DNA from: JBEDUK01 sp040414485
GTDB lineage: Bacteria; Actinomycetota; UBA4738
Length of the DNA: 64,000 bases
NCBI GenBank assembly: GCA_040414485.1
Contig: JBEDUK010000056.1
Coordinates: 12,327 to 76,326, forward strand
Direction: 5' to 3'
The translations under genes and the position numbers were made by a program. The notes below the pieces were generated by a model, which saw nothing but the letters and a program-made list of their open reading frames with translations, was not told the origin of the DNA and did not search any database. This document shows positions 1 to 8,113 of the stretch, piece after piece. Every line of letters begins with the position of its first letter. The stretch's first letter is position 1.

Positions 1-263
1 GTGCCCGTCTGCTCGACCGGCGGTGCTTCCGGGGGCTGATCCGCGCGCGGGGCCGGGACGGGCGCCTCGGACGTCGTCTCGGTGTTGAACGCCGCCCGCA
101 ACTCATCCTGGGAAAGGGCTCCCTCAGGCGTCTCGGCCGGAGCGACCGGCTCGGTCGGCTCCGACGGCGCGGTGGTCGGCTCGGTCGGCTCGGAGGGGGT
201 GGTGGTCGGCTCTTCCGCGGCGGTGGTGGGTTCGTCCGGGGCGGTGGTGGGTTCGTCCTGCAC
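1..263 (-). CDS. rpsI: Probable ribosomal protein S9, N-terminal extension only (runs off window)
   Basis: An open frame runs off the left edge from a GTG at 263, three bases after the rplM stop. Position after rplM, the usual rplM-rpsI order, suggests ribosomal protein S9 of the small subunit. The 87 visible codons contain none of the S9 core. They encode an acidic Pro/Thr/Glu-rich segment with near-repeats such as DEPTTAP, DEPTTAA and SEPTEP. Actinobacterial S9 proteins often carry a shorter acidic N-terminal extension, which fits. The open frame and composition are seen directly; the S9 identity is inferred from position alone. Confidence 0.6.
   Translation of the reverse strand, partial: MQDEPTTAPDEPTTAAEEPTTTPSEPTEPTTAPSEPTEPVAPAETPEGALSQDELRAAFNTETTSEAPVPAPRADQPPEAPPVEQTG
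151..258. repeat. Degenerate tandem repeat inside the rpsI extension
   Basis: A 18-base unit GCGGTGGTGGGTTCGTCC occurs at 220-237 and again at 241-258, and looser relatives (GTGGTCGGCTCGGTCGGCTC type) continue to about 151. On the coding minus strand they spell repeated (D/S)EPT(T/E) units. Such repeats can change length by slippage, so the N-terminal extension may vary between strains. Confidence 0.6.
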
Positions 264-266
264 TCT

Positions 267-989
267 CTACGACTCCTTCGCTTGGCGCGCGGCGCTCGAC
301 TTCTTCGCGGTGGATGCGGTGCCCGAACCGCGGCGAGCGGAACCGCTGGTCTTGCCCGAGCGGGCGGAGCGTGCCCTGGATCCCGCGGGCGACGTCCCGG
401 GGGAACCACCGGCCGACCCGGCGCGCGAACGCGACCTGGATGCTCCGCCCGTGGTCTCCTTCGCCGGCTTGTCCGCCGGCGCCTTCTTCGGCTTGGGCGG
501 CTTCGGCGCTGCGATGCCGCTCCACGCGGGGACCTGCCCGAGGCTCACGGGCTCCGGCTTCTGGGCCGCATGCGGATGCTCGGGCCCGGCGTACACGGCG
601 AGCTTCGAGATCATCTGCCGGCCGAGCCGCGTCTTCGGGAGCATGCCCCGGATGGCCTTCTCGACCACCAGCGTCGGCCGCTCGGCCAGCAGCTTCGAAT
701 ACCGCTGCTCGCGGATGCCACCCGGGTAGCCCGAGTGCCGGTAGTACACCTTCTGCTCGGCCTTCGCGCCGGTCATGCGGATCCCGGCCGCATTCACGAC
801 GATGACGTGGTCGCCGGTGTCCATGTGCGGGGCGAACATGGGCTTGTGCTTGCCGCGCAGGATCGCCGCCACCTCGGTGGCCAGGCGCCCCAGCACGGCG
901 TCCTGGGCATCGATGACGTACCACTTGCGTTCGATGTCCCGAGGACGTGGTGTGTAGGTCTTCGCGCTCACGCGTGCATCAGGTCCCAT
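267..989 (-). CDS. rplM: 50S ribosomal protein L13 with long basic C-terminal tail
   Basis: L13 is an early-assembly protein of the large subunit. The core is recognisable at residues about 18-145 (RKWYVIDA near the start, then GRLATEVA, GKHKP, YRHSGYPGG and RGMLPKTRLGR). The family is usually about 145 residues; this protein has 240. The extra C-terminal part is rich in Pro, Lys, Ser, Arg and Ala and looks disordered. ATG at 989 is taken as start; a GTG at 971 is an alternative and neither has a strong Shine-Dalgarno. It lies 72 bases downstream of truA and three bases before the probable rpsI. Confidence 0.95.
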   Translation of the reverse strand: MGPDARVSAKTYTPRPRDIERKWYVIDAQDAVLGRLATEVAAILRGKHKPMFAPHMDTGDHVIVVNAAGIRMTGAKAEQKVYYRHSGYPGGIREQRYSKLLAERPTLVVEKAIRGMLPKTRLGRQMISKLAVYAGPEHPHAAQKPEPVSLGQVPAWSGIAAPKPPKPKKAPADKPAKETTGGASRSRSRAGSAGGSPGTSPAGSRARSARSGKTSGSARRGSGTASTAKKSSAARQAKES

Positions 990-1061
990 CAGAGTTCGAT
1001 CGGAAAGAAACCGCAGGCCGGATGGCCGGTCATCCAGTGTACCGAGGCCGTTCGCGAAGCG

Positions 1062-1823
1062 TCAAAGACTTGGGTACGCCGGGCCGCCGTACCGCACGGC
1101 GACGAGCGTGAGCCCGTGCGGGGGCGCGATCGGGGAGGCCAGCGAACGGTCGCCGGCAGCGAGGATATCGGTGATCGCCTCCGCGTCCACGCGGCCGTCA
1201 CCGACGCGGACGAGCGTCCCGACGAGGCTTCGGACCATCTGATGGCAGAACGCGTTCGCGCTCGCCGTGACGCGTACCTCGTCGCCCGCGCGGGACACGG
1301 CGATGCGCTCCACGCGGCGCACGGTTCCGGCGGGCGGTTCGGGACGCCGGCAGAAGGATGCGAAGTCATGCTCGCCCACCAGGAGCGTGGCCGCTCTGCG
1401 CATCGCGCCGATGGCGGTCCGTGCCGGCCGATGCCACACGTAGCGCGCCGTGAACGGGTCGGGCGACCCGGCCGTGCCGATCCTGTAGCGGTAGGTTCGG
1501 CCCGTCGCGCTGTGCCGCGCATCGAACCCCTCAGGGGCGCGCCGAGCCGCCCTGACAACCACCTCGGGAGCGAGCCGCGCGTTCAGTGCCCGCAGCACAT
1601 GGGCAGGCTCCAGCGTGCGAGACGCCTCGAACGACGCGACCTGGCCGAACGCGTGCACCCCGGTGTCGGTCCGACCCGCCACCGAAAGCCGCGGCGCAGT
1701 CCCGCCCATCATCGGCGCGAGCGCCTCTTCGATCACACCCTGAACGGTCCGCGCGCGCGGCTGGCGAGCCCACCCATGAAAGTCCGTCCCGTCGTACGCA
1801 AGCAGAAGCCGAATGATGCTCAC
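1062..1823 (-). CDS. truA: tRNA pseudouridine(38-40) synthase TruA
   Basis: TruA makes pseudouridine at positions 38-40 of the tRNA anticodon arm. The motif AGRTDTGVHA holds the catalytic Asp, and LLAYDGTDFHGWA near the N-terminus and NAFCHQMVRSLVG near the C-terminus are typical of the family. From a GTG at 1823 the protein is 253 residues, normal for TruA; a TTG at 1838 in the same frame would add five residues. The gene follows rplQ, the standard rpoA-rplQ-truA order of Actinobacteria. Confidence 0.93.
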   Translation of the reverse strand: MSIIRLLLAYDGTDFHGWARQPRARTVQGVIEEALAPMMGGTAPRLSVAGRTDTGVHAFGQVASFEASRTLEPAHVLRALNARLAPEVVVRAARRAPEGFDARHSATGRTYRYRIGTAGSPDPFTARYVWHRPARTAIGAMRRAATLLVGEHDFASFCRRPEPPAGTVRRVERIAVSRAGDEVRVTASANAFCHQMVRSLVGTLVRVGDGRVDAEAITDILAAGDRSLASPIAPPHGLTLVAVRYGGPAYPSL

Positions 1824-1944
1824 GGGAAGCCTGACCAATCAGGCCGATTTCGAACCGCGACGGCCGGTGTCCGCGAGCGACGACCAGGCGGCGCGAAGCG
1901 CCGTCCGAGCACCGAACGGACTCCTGCTGGAGCGAACGGGCGAC

Positions 1945-2310
1945 CTATTCCTCTTCGCCAGGGAGCAGTTCGATGAGCGCCATCGGCGCTCCGTCGCCCT
2001 TGCGCTGCCCCATCTTCATGATCCGTGTGTAGCCGCCGGCGCGCTCGGCGTACCGAGGCCCGATGTCGGCGAACAGCTTGTGCACCACGTCGCGGTCGGG
2101 GATGTCCTTCAGAACTTGGCGCCGGGCGTGCACGTCACCGCGCTTGGCGAAGGTGATCAGGTGCTCCGCGTACGGGCGCAGCGCCTTGGCCTTCGCCTCG
2201 GTGGTGGTGATCCGCTCGGACGTGAACAGCTGCGCGGCAAGGGTTCCCAGCAGCAGCCCCTGATGATCGGGCCCGCTGCCCAGCCGGGGCCCCCGTTTCG
2301 GTCTCGGCAT
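1945..2310 (-). CDS. rplQ: 50S ribosomal protein L17
   Basis: L17 of the large subunit lies near the exit tunnel. The N-terminus (MPRPKRGPRLGSG, then GTLAAQLFTSERITTTEAKA) and the closing IELLPGEEE match the family, and 121 residues is the usual bacterial length without the C-terminal extension some actinobacterial L17 proteins carry. It follows rpoA by 36 bases, as in most bacteria, and is probably co-transcribed with it. Confidence 0.96.
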   Translation of the reverse strand: MPRPKRGPRLGSGPDHQGLLLGTLAAQLFTSERITTTEAKAKALRPYAEHLITFAKRGDVHARRQVLKDIPDRDVVHKLFADIGPRYAERAGGYTRIMKMGQRKGDGAPMALIELLPGEEE

Positions 2311-2346
2311 CTTGTTCTCCTTCGCTCCCCTGCTCCCGCGCCGCGA

Positions 2347-3276
2347 TCACTCTTCGCGGAGGCTGTATCCCAGCTCTTCCAGCTTGCCCTTGACCTCGTC
2401 GATCGACTTCTGGCCGAAGTTGCGGATGTCCATCAGCTCGGCCTCGCTCTTCTGGATCAGGTCGCCCACGGTGTTGATGCCCTCGCGCTTGAGGCAGTTG
2501 TACGAGCGCACCGACAGGTTCAGCTCCTCGACGGTGAGCGCCTTGTCGCCCTCGTCCTCCTCCTCCTCCAGCTCCGCAACACGCACGTGGTCGGTCTCGG
2601 CCAGCTCGGAGAACAGCGTCACCAGCTCGAGCATGGTGTTCCCTGCGGACGCGACGGCCTCCCGCGCGGTGATCGCGCCGTTCGTCTCGACGTCGAGGAT
2701 CAGGCGGTCGCGGTCGGTCATCTGCTCGACGCGCGTGTTCTCCACGGCGTAGGTCACGCGGCGCACGGGCGAGAAGATCGAGTCCACCGGGATCACGCCG
2801 ATGGGGTCGCGTGGCTTCTTGTTCCGGTCGGCGGACACGTACCCCACGCCGCGCTCGATCACCATCTCGAGCTCGAGGCTCGCTCCGCGGCCGAGCGTGG
2901 CGATGTGCAGGTCGCCGTTGAGGATCTCCACGCCGGCAGGCGGCTGGATGTCACCGGCGGTGACGGTCCCGGGGCCCTTCGCCCGCAGGTATGCCGTCGC
3001 CGGCTCGTCCACCTCGGACCGGATCACGAGGTGCTTGAGGTTGAGGATCACGTCGGTGACGTCCTCGGTCACCTTCGGGATCGTCGAGAACTCATGCAGG
3101 ACGCCGTCGATGCGCACGGACGAGATCGCCGCGCCCGGGATGGACGACAGCAGCGTGCGCCGGAGCGCGTTGCCGAGCGTGTAGCCGAATCCCGGCTCCA
3201 GGGGCTCGACGGAGAACTTCGAGCGGGTCGGGGAGAGAACCTCTTCCTCGATCCGCGGCCTGGTGACGATGAGCAC
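2347..3276 (-). CDS. rpoA: DNA-directed RNA polymerase alpha subunit
   Basis: Alpha dimerises to nucleate RNA polymerase assembly and contacts activators and UP elements through its C-terminal domain. The N-terminal domain shows EPLEPGFGYTLGNALRRTLL, the C-terminal domain (about 245-309) shows LNLSVRSYNCLKREGI and IRNFGQKSIDEV, joined by an acidic linker (ELEEEEDEGD). Length 309 is typical. The start is a GTG with a strong AAGGAGGG nine bases upstream. Unlike Mycobacterium there is no rpsD between rpsK and rpoA, only a 149-base gap, as in Streptomyces. Confidence 0.97.
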   Translation of the reverse strand: MLIVTRPRIEEEVLSPTRSKFSVEPLEPGFGYTLGNALRRTLLSSIPGAAISSVRIDGVLHEFSTIPKVTEDVTDVILNLKHLVIRSEVDEPATAYLRAKGPGTVTAGDIQPPAGVEILNGDLHIATLGRGASLELEMVIERGVGYVSADRNKKPRDPIGVIPVDSIFSPVRRVTYAVENTRVEQMTDRDRLILDVETNGAITAREAVASAGNTMLELVTLFSELAETDHVRVAELEEEEDEGDKALTVEELNLSVRSYNCLKREGINTVGDLIQKSEAELMDIRNFGQKSIDEVKGKLEELGYSLREE

Positions 3277-3425
3277 TGCGGGTACCCTCCTTGCGCCGGG
3301 GGATCATCCGTTTCTGCCCCGTCGCTCGTGTTCCTGTCCTACTGCGTGTGGTGCTGTCGTGCATCCGCGCCCGCGGCGGGCCGCGATCGCGGGAGTGGGC
3401 GCCGTGGAGGCGCCGTGCGAGCCGG

Positions 3426-3818
3426 CTAGACCCTGCGGCGCTTGCGAGGCCGGACGCCGTTGTGCGGCACCGGCGTGACGTCCTGGATCCCCAGGATCTC
3501 CAGACCCGCGGCGGCCAGCGAACGGATCGCCGTCTCGCGCCCCGAGCCCGGGCCCTTGACGAACACGTCGACCTTCGTCAGGCCGTGCTCCTGGGCTCGC
3601 CGGGCGGCCGCCTCCGCGGCCAGCTGCGCCGCGAACGGCGTCGACTTCCGCGAGCCCTTGAACCCGACGTTGCCGGCGCTCGCCCAAGACAGGGTGTTCC
3701 CGTCCAGGTCCGTGATCGTCACGATCGTGTTGTTGAACGTGGACTTGATGTGCGCCTGGCCGTGGGAGATGTTCTTCTTCTCCCTGCGCCGGGTCTTCTT
3801 CGCCTTGGGCTTCGCCAT
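3426..3818 (-). CDS. rpsK: 30S ribosomal protein S11
   Basis: S11 lies on the 30S platform and contacts mRNA at the E site. The 130-residue protein starts at the ATG at 3818 (MAKPKAKKTRRREKKN, basic) and contains HIKSTFNNTIVTITD, WASAGNVGFKGSRKSTPFAA and VKGPGSGRE, all diagnostic. It begins four bases after the rpsM stop, so translation is probably coupled. Confidence 0.97.
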   Translation of the reverse strand: MAKPKAKKTRRREKKNISHGQAHIKSTFNNTIVTITDLDGNTLSWASAGNVGFKGSRKSTPFAAQLAAEAAARRAQEHGLTKVDVFVKGPGSGRETAIRSLAAAGLEILGIQDVTPVPHNGVRPRKRRRV

Positions 3819-3822
3819 TTGT

Positions 3823-4200
3823 CTACTTGCCCTTCTTGCGCCGCACGCCCACGGTCTTCTTCGGCCCCTTGCGGGTGCGGGCGTTCGTGTGCGTGCGCTG
3901 GCCGTGCACCGGGAGGCTCCGGCGGTGCCGAATCCCCTGGTAGCAACCGATCTCGATCTTGCGCTTGATGTCCTGAGCGACCTCGCGGCGGAGGTCCCCT
4001 TCGACCTTGAAGTTCGCGTCGATGAAATCACGGATCCGGATGACCTCCTCGTCCGTGAGGTCGCGGACCTTGCGACCGCCGTCCAGGTCGAGTCCCTGAA
4101 CGATCTTCAGCGAGCGCGTGGGGCCGATGCCGTAGATGTAGCGAAGGGCCACGTCCACGCGCTTGTCGCGCGGGAGGTCGACACCTGCGATCCGAGCCAC
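3823..4200 (-). CDS. rpsM: 30S ribosomal protein S13
   Basis: S13 sits in the head of the small subunit and forms bridges to the 50S. The start MARIAGVDLPRDKRVDVALR, then YIYGIGPTRS and the C-terminal GQRTHTNARTRKGP are characteristic; 125 residues is the normal size. It lies between rpmJ and rpsK in the standard alpha-operon order. Confidence 0.97.
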   Translation of the reverse strand: MARIAGVDLPRDKRVDVALRYIYGIGPTRSLKIVQGLDLDGGRKVRDLTDEEVIRIRDFIDANFKVEGDLRREVAQDIKRKIEIGCYQGIRHRRSLPVHGQRTHTNARTRKGPKKTVGVRRKKGK

Positions 4201-4221
4201 TACGCCTCTCCTCTCGCCGCC

Positions 4222-4335
4222 CTAGCCCTGCCGCTGCTTGTGACGGGGGTTCGAGCAGATCACCATGACCCGCCCGTGCCGGCGGATCATCTTGCACTTC
4301 TCGCACATCTTCTTGACCGACGGACGGACCTTCAT
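4222..4335 (-). CDS. rpmJ: 50S ribosomal protein L36 (zinc-binding form)
   Basis: A 37-residue ORF starts at the ATG at 4335 (MKVRPSVKKMCEKC) and ends ...RHKQRQG before TAG at 4222-4224. Cys11, Cys14, Cys27 and His32 form the zinc site of the C+ type of L36, the last protein assembled near the peptidyl-transferase centre. It lies between infA (28 bases upstream) and rpsM (21 bases downstream), the conserved infA-rpmJ-rpsM order. The zinc form implies no need for the C- paralogue under zinc-replete conditions. Confidence 0.97.
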   Translation of the reverse strand: MKVRPSVKKMCEKCKMIRRHGRVMVICSNPRHKQRQG

Positions 4336-4363
4336 CGTTCGTCTCGCTCTCTCGTTGTTCGAT

Positions 4364-4582
4364 CTACCGGTACCGGTAGACGATCCGTCCCCGCTCGAGG
4401 TCGTACGGCGACAGCTCCACCAGCACCCGATCCCCCGGGAGGATCCGGATGTAATTCATCCGCATCTTGCCCGAGATGTGTGTCAGAACCCTGTGTCCGT
4501 TGTCGAGCTCAACCCGGAACATGGCGTTAGGCAACGGTTCCACGACCGTACCCTCGACCTCGATCGCATCTTTTTTCGCCAA
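4364..4582 (-). CDS. infA: Translation initiation factor IF-1
   Basis: IF-1 is an OB-fold protein that occupies the 30S A site during initiation. Starting at a TTG at 4582, preceded by GGAG five bases away, gives exactly the usual 72 residues. The sequence KKDAIEVEGTVVEPLPN, GHRVLTHISGKMRMNYI and PYDLERGRIVYR is diagnostic. No ATG or GTG gives the right N-terminus, so the rare TTG is well supported. It follows map after 130 bases. Confidence 0.95.
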   Translation of the reverse strand: MAKKDAIEVEGTVVEPLPNAMFRVELDNGHRVLTHISGKMRMNYIRILPGDRVLVELSPYDLERGRIVYRYR

Positions 4583-4712
4583 TGCTCCGCCGGTTATCGA
4601 TCGACACGTTGAAACGCCCCAGGCGATTGCCCGAGGCGATCCTTGACGAGTATAGGTCAGGAGACCGCGACCGTCACCCTGCGCCGAGGGCAAAGCCCTG
4701 CACAGGCGGCCA

Positions 4713-5474
4713 TCAACGGGACGCCACCGTCAGGATCTCCGGACCGTCCGAGGTCACGGCGATCGTGTGCTCGAAGTGCGCCGAGATCGAACCGTCGGCG
4801 GTGACCACCGTCCAGTCGTCCTCCAGGATGCGCGTCGGGGCACTGCCGAGGTTCACCATCGGCTCGATGGCGATCACCATGCCCGGCTTGATCAGCGGAC
4901 CGCGGCCCGGCCGGCCGTAGTTCAGCACGATCGGGTCCTCGTGCAGGGCCCTCCCCACGCCGTGCCCGCCGTATTCGCGCACGAGGCTGTAGCCGGCCGG
5001 TTCCACGACCCCCTGGACCGCATGCCCGATGTCGGAGATCCTGCCACCCGGCTGCAGCGCCGCGATCCCCTCGTACAGCGCCGACTCGGTGACCTTGACC
5101 AGCCGCGCGACCTCCTCCGATGGAGCACGGCCGCCCACGAACACCGACACCGCCGAGTCCCCGTGGTAGCCCTCGTAGACCGCGCCGACGTCGAGCGACA
5201 GCAGATCGCCCTCCCGGACAACGCGGTGTCGCGACGGGATGCCGTGCACCACCTCGTCGTTGAGCGAGGTGCAGATCGAACCCGGGAACCCGCGGTACCC
5301 GAGGAACGACGGCGTGCAGCCCTCCGCGCGGATCGAACGCTCGGCGATCCGGTCCAGATCGAGCGTGGTCATCCCCGGGCGCATCTCGTCGAGGACCCGG
5401 ACGATGGTCAGGGCCGTCACCCGGCCCGCGACGCGCATCCGGTCCAGTTCCGATGAAGACTTGAGCGTGATCAC
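4713..5474 (-). CDS. map: Methionine aminopeptidase, type I
   Basis: This metalloprotease removes the initiator Met from nascent proteins. The metal ligands are visible: Asp in LSLDVGA, Asp in YHGDSAV, His in GGHGVGRALHEDP, Glu in AIEPM and Glu in HFEHTI. The GTG start at 5474 overlaps the adk stop by four bases (GTGA), giving 253 residues, normal for type I bacterial enzymes without an extra N-terminal SH3-binding extension. Its place after secY-adk is the classic spc-alpha junction. Confidence 0.96.
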   Translation of the reverse strand: MITLKSSSELDRMRVAGRVTALTIVRVLDEMRPGMTTLDLDRIAERSIRAEGCTPSFLGYRGFPGSICTSLNDEVVHGIPSRHRVVREGDLLSLDVGAVYEGYHGDSAVSVFVGGRAPSEEVARLVKVTESALYEGIAALQPGGRISDIGHAVQGVVEPAGYSLVREYGGHGVGRALHEDPIVLNYGRPGRGPLIKPGMVIAIEPMVNLGSAPTRILEDDWTVVTADGSISAHFEHTIAVTSDGPEILTVASR

Positions 5475-6124
5475 GCCGTGTCCTCCAGATCCGGCAGGAC
5501 GGCGACGGCCCGCTCGAAGACCTCCTCCTCGGTCCCCTCGGCGTCCACCGGCCGGACCAGTCCGCGGCCATCGTAGAAGGCCCGCACCGGCGCGGTCTGC
5601 TCGTCGAACACCTGCAGCCGTCGCCTGATCACCTCCGGCCGGTCGTCGTCGCGCTGGATCAGGCCCGCGCCGTCGTCGTCGCACACCTCGTCCGTCCGGG
5701 GCGGCGCGCTCATCAGGTTGTAGGCACGCTGACAGACCGGACAGGTCCGCCGGGCCGACAGCCGCGCGACGACGGCCTCCGGATCGATCTCGAAGCTCAG
5801 GACGGCGTCCAGGTCGAGCCCGCGATCGCGCAGCGCCTCGCCGAGGGCTTCGGCCTGCGCGACCGTGCGAGGGAAGCCGTCCAGGATGAACCCGGACGAC
5901 GCCGATCCCAGCCGTTCGACGAGCATGGCGACGACGAGGTCGTCCGGCACCAGGTCTCCACGGTCCATGAACGCCCTCGCCTGGCGTCCGAGCTCCGTTC
6001 CGTCGGCCACGTTCTGGCGAAGGATGTCGCCGGTGGAGATGTGATCGAGCCGGTACCGGCTGGCCAGTTTCGCCGCCTGGGTCCCCTTGCCGGCGCCGGG
6101 TGGCCCGAGCAGGACGAGCCTCAC
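5471..6124 (-). CDS. adk: Adenylate kinase
   Basis: Adk equilibrates ATP + AMP with 2 ADP. The P-loop GPPGAGKGTQ is at residues 8-17, the AMP-site motif DGFPRT follows, and the lid is the long form with CPVC and a further Cys and Asp downstream, a probable Cys3-Asp zinc site as in many Gram-positive enzymes. 217 residues fits the long-lid form. It starts with GTG 19 bases after the secY stop and is translationally coupled to map. Confidence 0.97.
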   Translation of the reverse strand: MRLVLLGPPGAGKGTQAAKLASRYRLDHISTGDILRQNVADGTELGRQARAFMDRGDLVPDDLVVAMLVERLGSASSGFILDGFPRTVAQAEALGEALRDRGLDLDAVLSFEIDPEAVVARLSARRTCPVCQRAYNLMSAPPRTDEVCDDDGAGLIQRDDDRPEVIRRRLQVFDEQTAPVRAFYDGRGLVRPVDAEGTEEEVFERAVAVLPDLEDTA

Positions 6125-6143
6125 GGCCTCGACCGCCTCACGC

Positions 6144-7412
6144 TCAGGTCCGCAGGAAGCCTTCGTAGTGGCGCATGAGCAGCTGTGATTCGAGCTGCTT
6201 CATGGTCTCGAGCGCGACGCCGACCGTGATCAGCACGGACGTCCCGCCGAACGGAAACGCGTTGATGCTCCAGATGGCCAGGAACACGGACGGCAGCAAC
6301 GCGATGGTCGCCAGGAAGAGGGACCCGGGGAGCGTGATCCGGTTCAGCACGCCGGACAGGTATTCAGCCGTGGGCTGCCCGGGCCGGATGCCGGGGATGA
6401 ACCCTCCGTACTTGCGGATGTTGTCGGCCGTCTCGATCGGGTTGAACGCGATGGCCGTGTAGAAGTAGGCGAAGAACACCACGAGCAGGCCGTACAGGAC
6501 CATGTAGACGGGGTCCGCGGAGTTCGCCAGGTAATTGTTGACGAAGTCCTGGAACCACTGGGCGTGGATCACGCTGGCCAGCAGCGTCGGGAAGTACAGG
6601 ACCGACGAGGCGAAGATGATCGGGATCACACCGGCCTGGTTGACCTTCAGCGGGATGTAGGTGCTGGTCCCGGTGGTCATCCGCCGGCCGACCACCCGCT
6701 TGGCGTACTGGACGGGGATCCGGCGCTGCCCCTGCTCCATGAACACCACCGCGACGATGATGGCCAGCCCGAGGATCAGGAAGAAGATGAACTTCCCCGT
6801 GCCGCCCTCGTGCAGCAGGGCCAGGCCCTGGGCGGGCAGGCGCGAGATGATGCTCGTGAAGATGATCAGCGACATGCCGTTGCCGATGCCGCGCTGGGTG
6901 ATCAGCTCGCCGAGCCACATGATCATTGCGGTACCGGCAACCAGGATGAGCACCATGAACGCGACGTGCGGGGCGTCGAAGTGCCGGACCACGTCGAACT
7001 GGGAGCTGTGGAAGAGGAACACCAGGCCGGTGGACTGCAGCAAGGCCAGCACGACGGTCATGTAGCGCGTCCACTGGGTGATCTTCTTCTGCCCGATCTC
7101 GCCCTGCTTGTGCCACTGCTCCAGGCGCGGGATGACCACGACCAGCAGCTGCATGATGATCGAGCTGGTGATGTACGGCATGATCCCCAGGGAGAACACC
7201 GCGAATTTCGTGAGCGCTCCGCCGGAGAACAGGTCGATGAACTGCAGGAGGCTCTGGCCGCTGTTCTGCACGGCCTGCTGGAGCTTCTCGACCTCGATGT
7301 TCGGAACCGGAACGTGCGAGCCCAGCCGGTAGATCGCGATGATGCCGAGGGTGAACAGGATCTTCTTGCGAAGGTCCGGAATCTTGAACGCGTTGACGAA
7401 CGCCCTCAGCAC
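6144..7412 (-). CDS. secY: Protein translocase subunit SecY
   Basis: SecY is the channel of the Sec translocon in the cytoplasmic membrane, exporting the signal-peptide proteins of this window among others. Ten hydrophobic segments are evident; GGALTKFAVFSLGIMPYI and QRGIGNGMSLIIF are signature regions, and the C-terminal ESQLLMRHYEGF is conserved. 422 residues is typical. GTG start at 7412, 70 bases after rplO. Confidence 0.97.
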   Translation of the reverse strand: MLRAFVNAFKIPDLRKKILFTLGIIAIYRLGSHVPVPNIEVEKLQQAVQNSGQSLLQFIDLFSGGALTKFAVFSLGIMPYITSSIIMQLLVVVIPRLEQWHKQGEIGQKKITQWTRYMTVVLALLQSTGLVFLFHSSQFDVVRHFDAPHVAFMVLILVAGTAMIMWLGELITQRGIGNGMSLIIFTSIISRLPAQGLALLHEGGTGKFIFFLILGLAIIVAVVFMEQGQRRIPVQYAKRVVGRRMTTGTSTYIPLKVNQAGVIPIIFASSVLYFPTLLASVIHAQWFQDFVNNYLANSADPVYMVLYGLLVVFFAYFYTAIAFNPIETADNIRKYGGFIPGIRPGQPTAEYLSGVLNRITLPGSLFLATIALLPSVFLAIWSINAFPFGGTSVLITVGVALETMKQLESQLLMRHYEGFLRT

Positions 7413-7482
7413 AGCAACCTGTTCCCTCTACCTACTGGTCTCGTCCCGGGTCGGTCCCCTCGCACCGGGGTCCGCCTGAAGT

Positions 7483-7929
7483 CTACCGGCTCTCGATCAC
7501 TTCGACGGAGCCGCCGGCCGCCTCGATCTTGCCACGAGCGGCCTCGGACACCGCGTGCGCCTGCACGGTGAGCGCCCGATCGATCTCACCGCGGCCCAGC
7601 ACCTTCACCGGCAGGCCCTTGCGGACGATGCCGCGGTCGACGAGATCCTGCGGCGACACGGCGGCGCCCGCGTCGAACGTCTCGCCGAGCCGGTCCACGT
7701 TCACCACGGCCCATTCGATCTTGCCGGGGTTCGTGAAGCCCTTCAGCTTCGGAACCCGCCGCTGCAGGGGCATCTGGCCGCCCTCGAAGCCGAGCTTCGG
7801 ATTGTGCCGGGCGCCCCAGCCCTTGGTGCCGCGACCGGCGGTCTTCCCCTGACCGGCGGCCTTCCCCCGGCCCACGCGCCTGCGCGGACGGGTCGAGCCC
7901 TCGGCGGGACGGAGATGATGGAGCTTCAT
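7483..7929 (-). CDS. rplO: 50S ribosomal protein L15
   Basis: L15 assembles late on the large subunit. MKLHHLRPAEGSTRPRRRVG, GRGTKGWGAR and the GFEGGQMPLQRRVPK motif are diagnostic; 148 residues. The ATG at 7929 overlaps the rpmD stop (ATGA, 7926-7929), so the pair is translationally coupled. Confidence 0.96.
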   Translation of the reverse strand: MKLHHLRPAEGSTRPRRRVGRGKAAGQGKTAGRGTKGWGARHNPKLGFEGGQMPLQRRVPKLKGFTNPGKIEWAVVNVDRLGETFDAGAAVSPQDLVDRGIVRKGLPVKVLGRGEIDRALTVQAHAVSEAARGKIEAAGGSVEVIESR

Positions 7930-8111
7930 TCGGATACGTCCTCCACGCGCACCAGGTGCGCGACCTTCGCGATCATCCCGCGGATCTCCGGCCGGTCGTC
8001 CTTCGTCACCGAATCGTTCATCCGATGCAGGCCCAGCGCGCGGATGGTGCGCTTCTGATCCTTCGGGCGGTCGATCACGCTGCGGACCTGGGTCACCTTC
8101 ACCTTCGCCAT
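7926..8111 (-). CDS. rpmD: 50S ribosomal protein L30
   Basis: Short L30 of 61 residues from the ATG at 8111 (MAKVKVTQVRSVIDRPKDQK, then TIRALGLHRMNDSV), as in the bacterial family. A GTG at 8117 that overlaps the rpsE stop is in the same frame and would add two residues; translation may begin at either. It lies between rpsE and rplO as in most spc operons. Confidence 0.95.
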   Translation of the reverse strand: MAKVKVTQVRSVIDRPKDQKRTIRALGLHRMNDSVTKDDRPEIRGMIAKVAHLVRVEDVSE

Positions 8112-8113
8112 GG

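Noticed and set aside
151..258. Repeat array near the left edge as a CRISPR
   Set aside because: Units are contiguous, imperfect, and keep a reading frame; there are no spacers and no cas genes.
3277..3425. Missing rpsD between rpsK and rpoA as a gene loss
   Set aside because: Streptomyces and other lineages also have rpsD elsewhere, so absence here is not remarkable.
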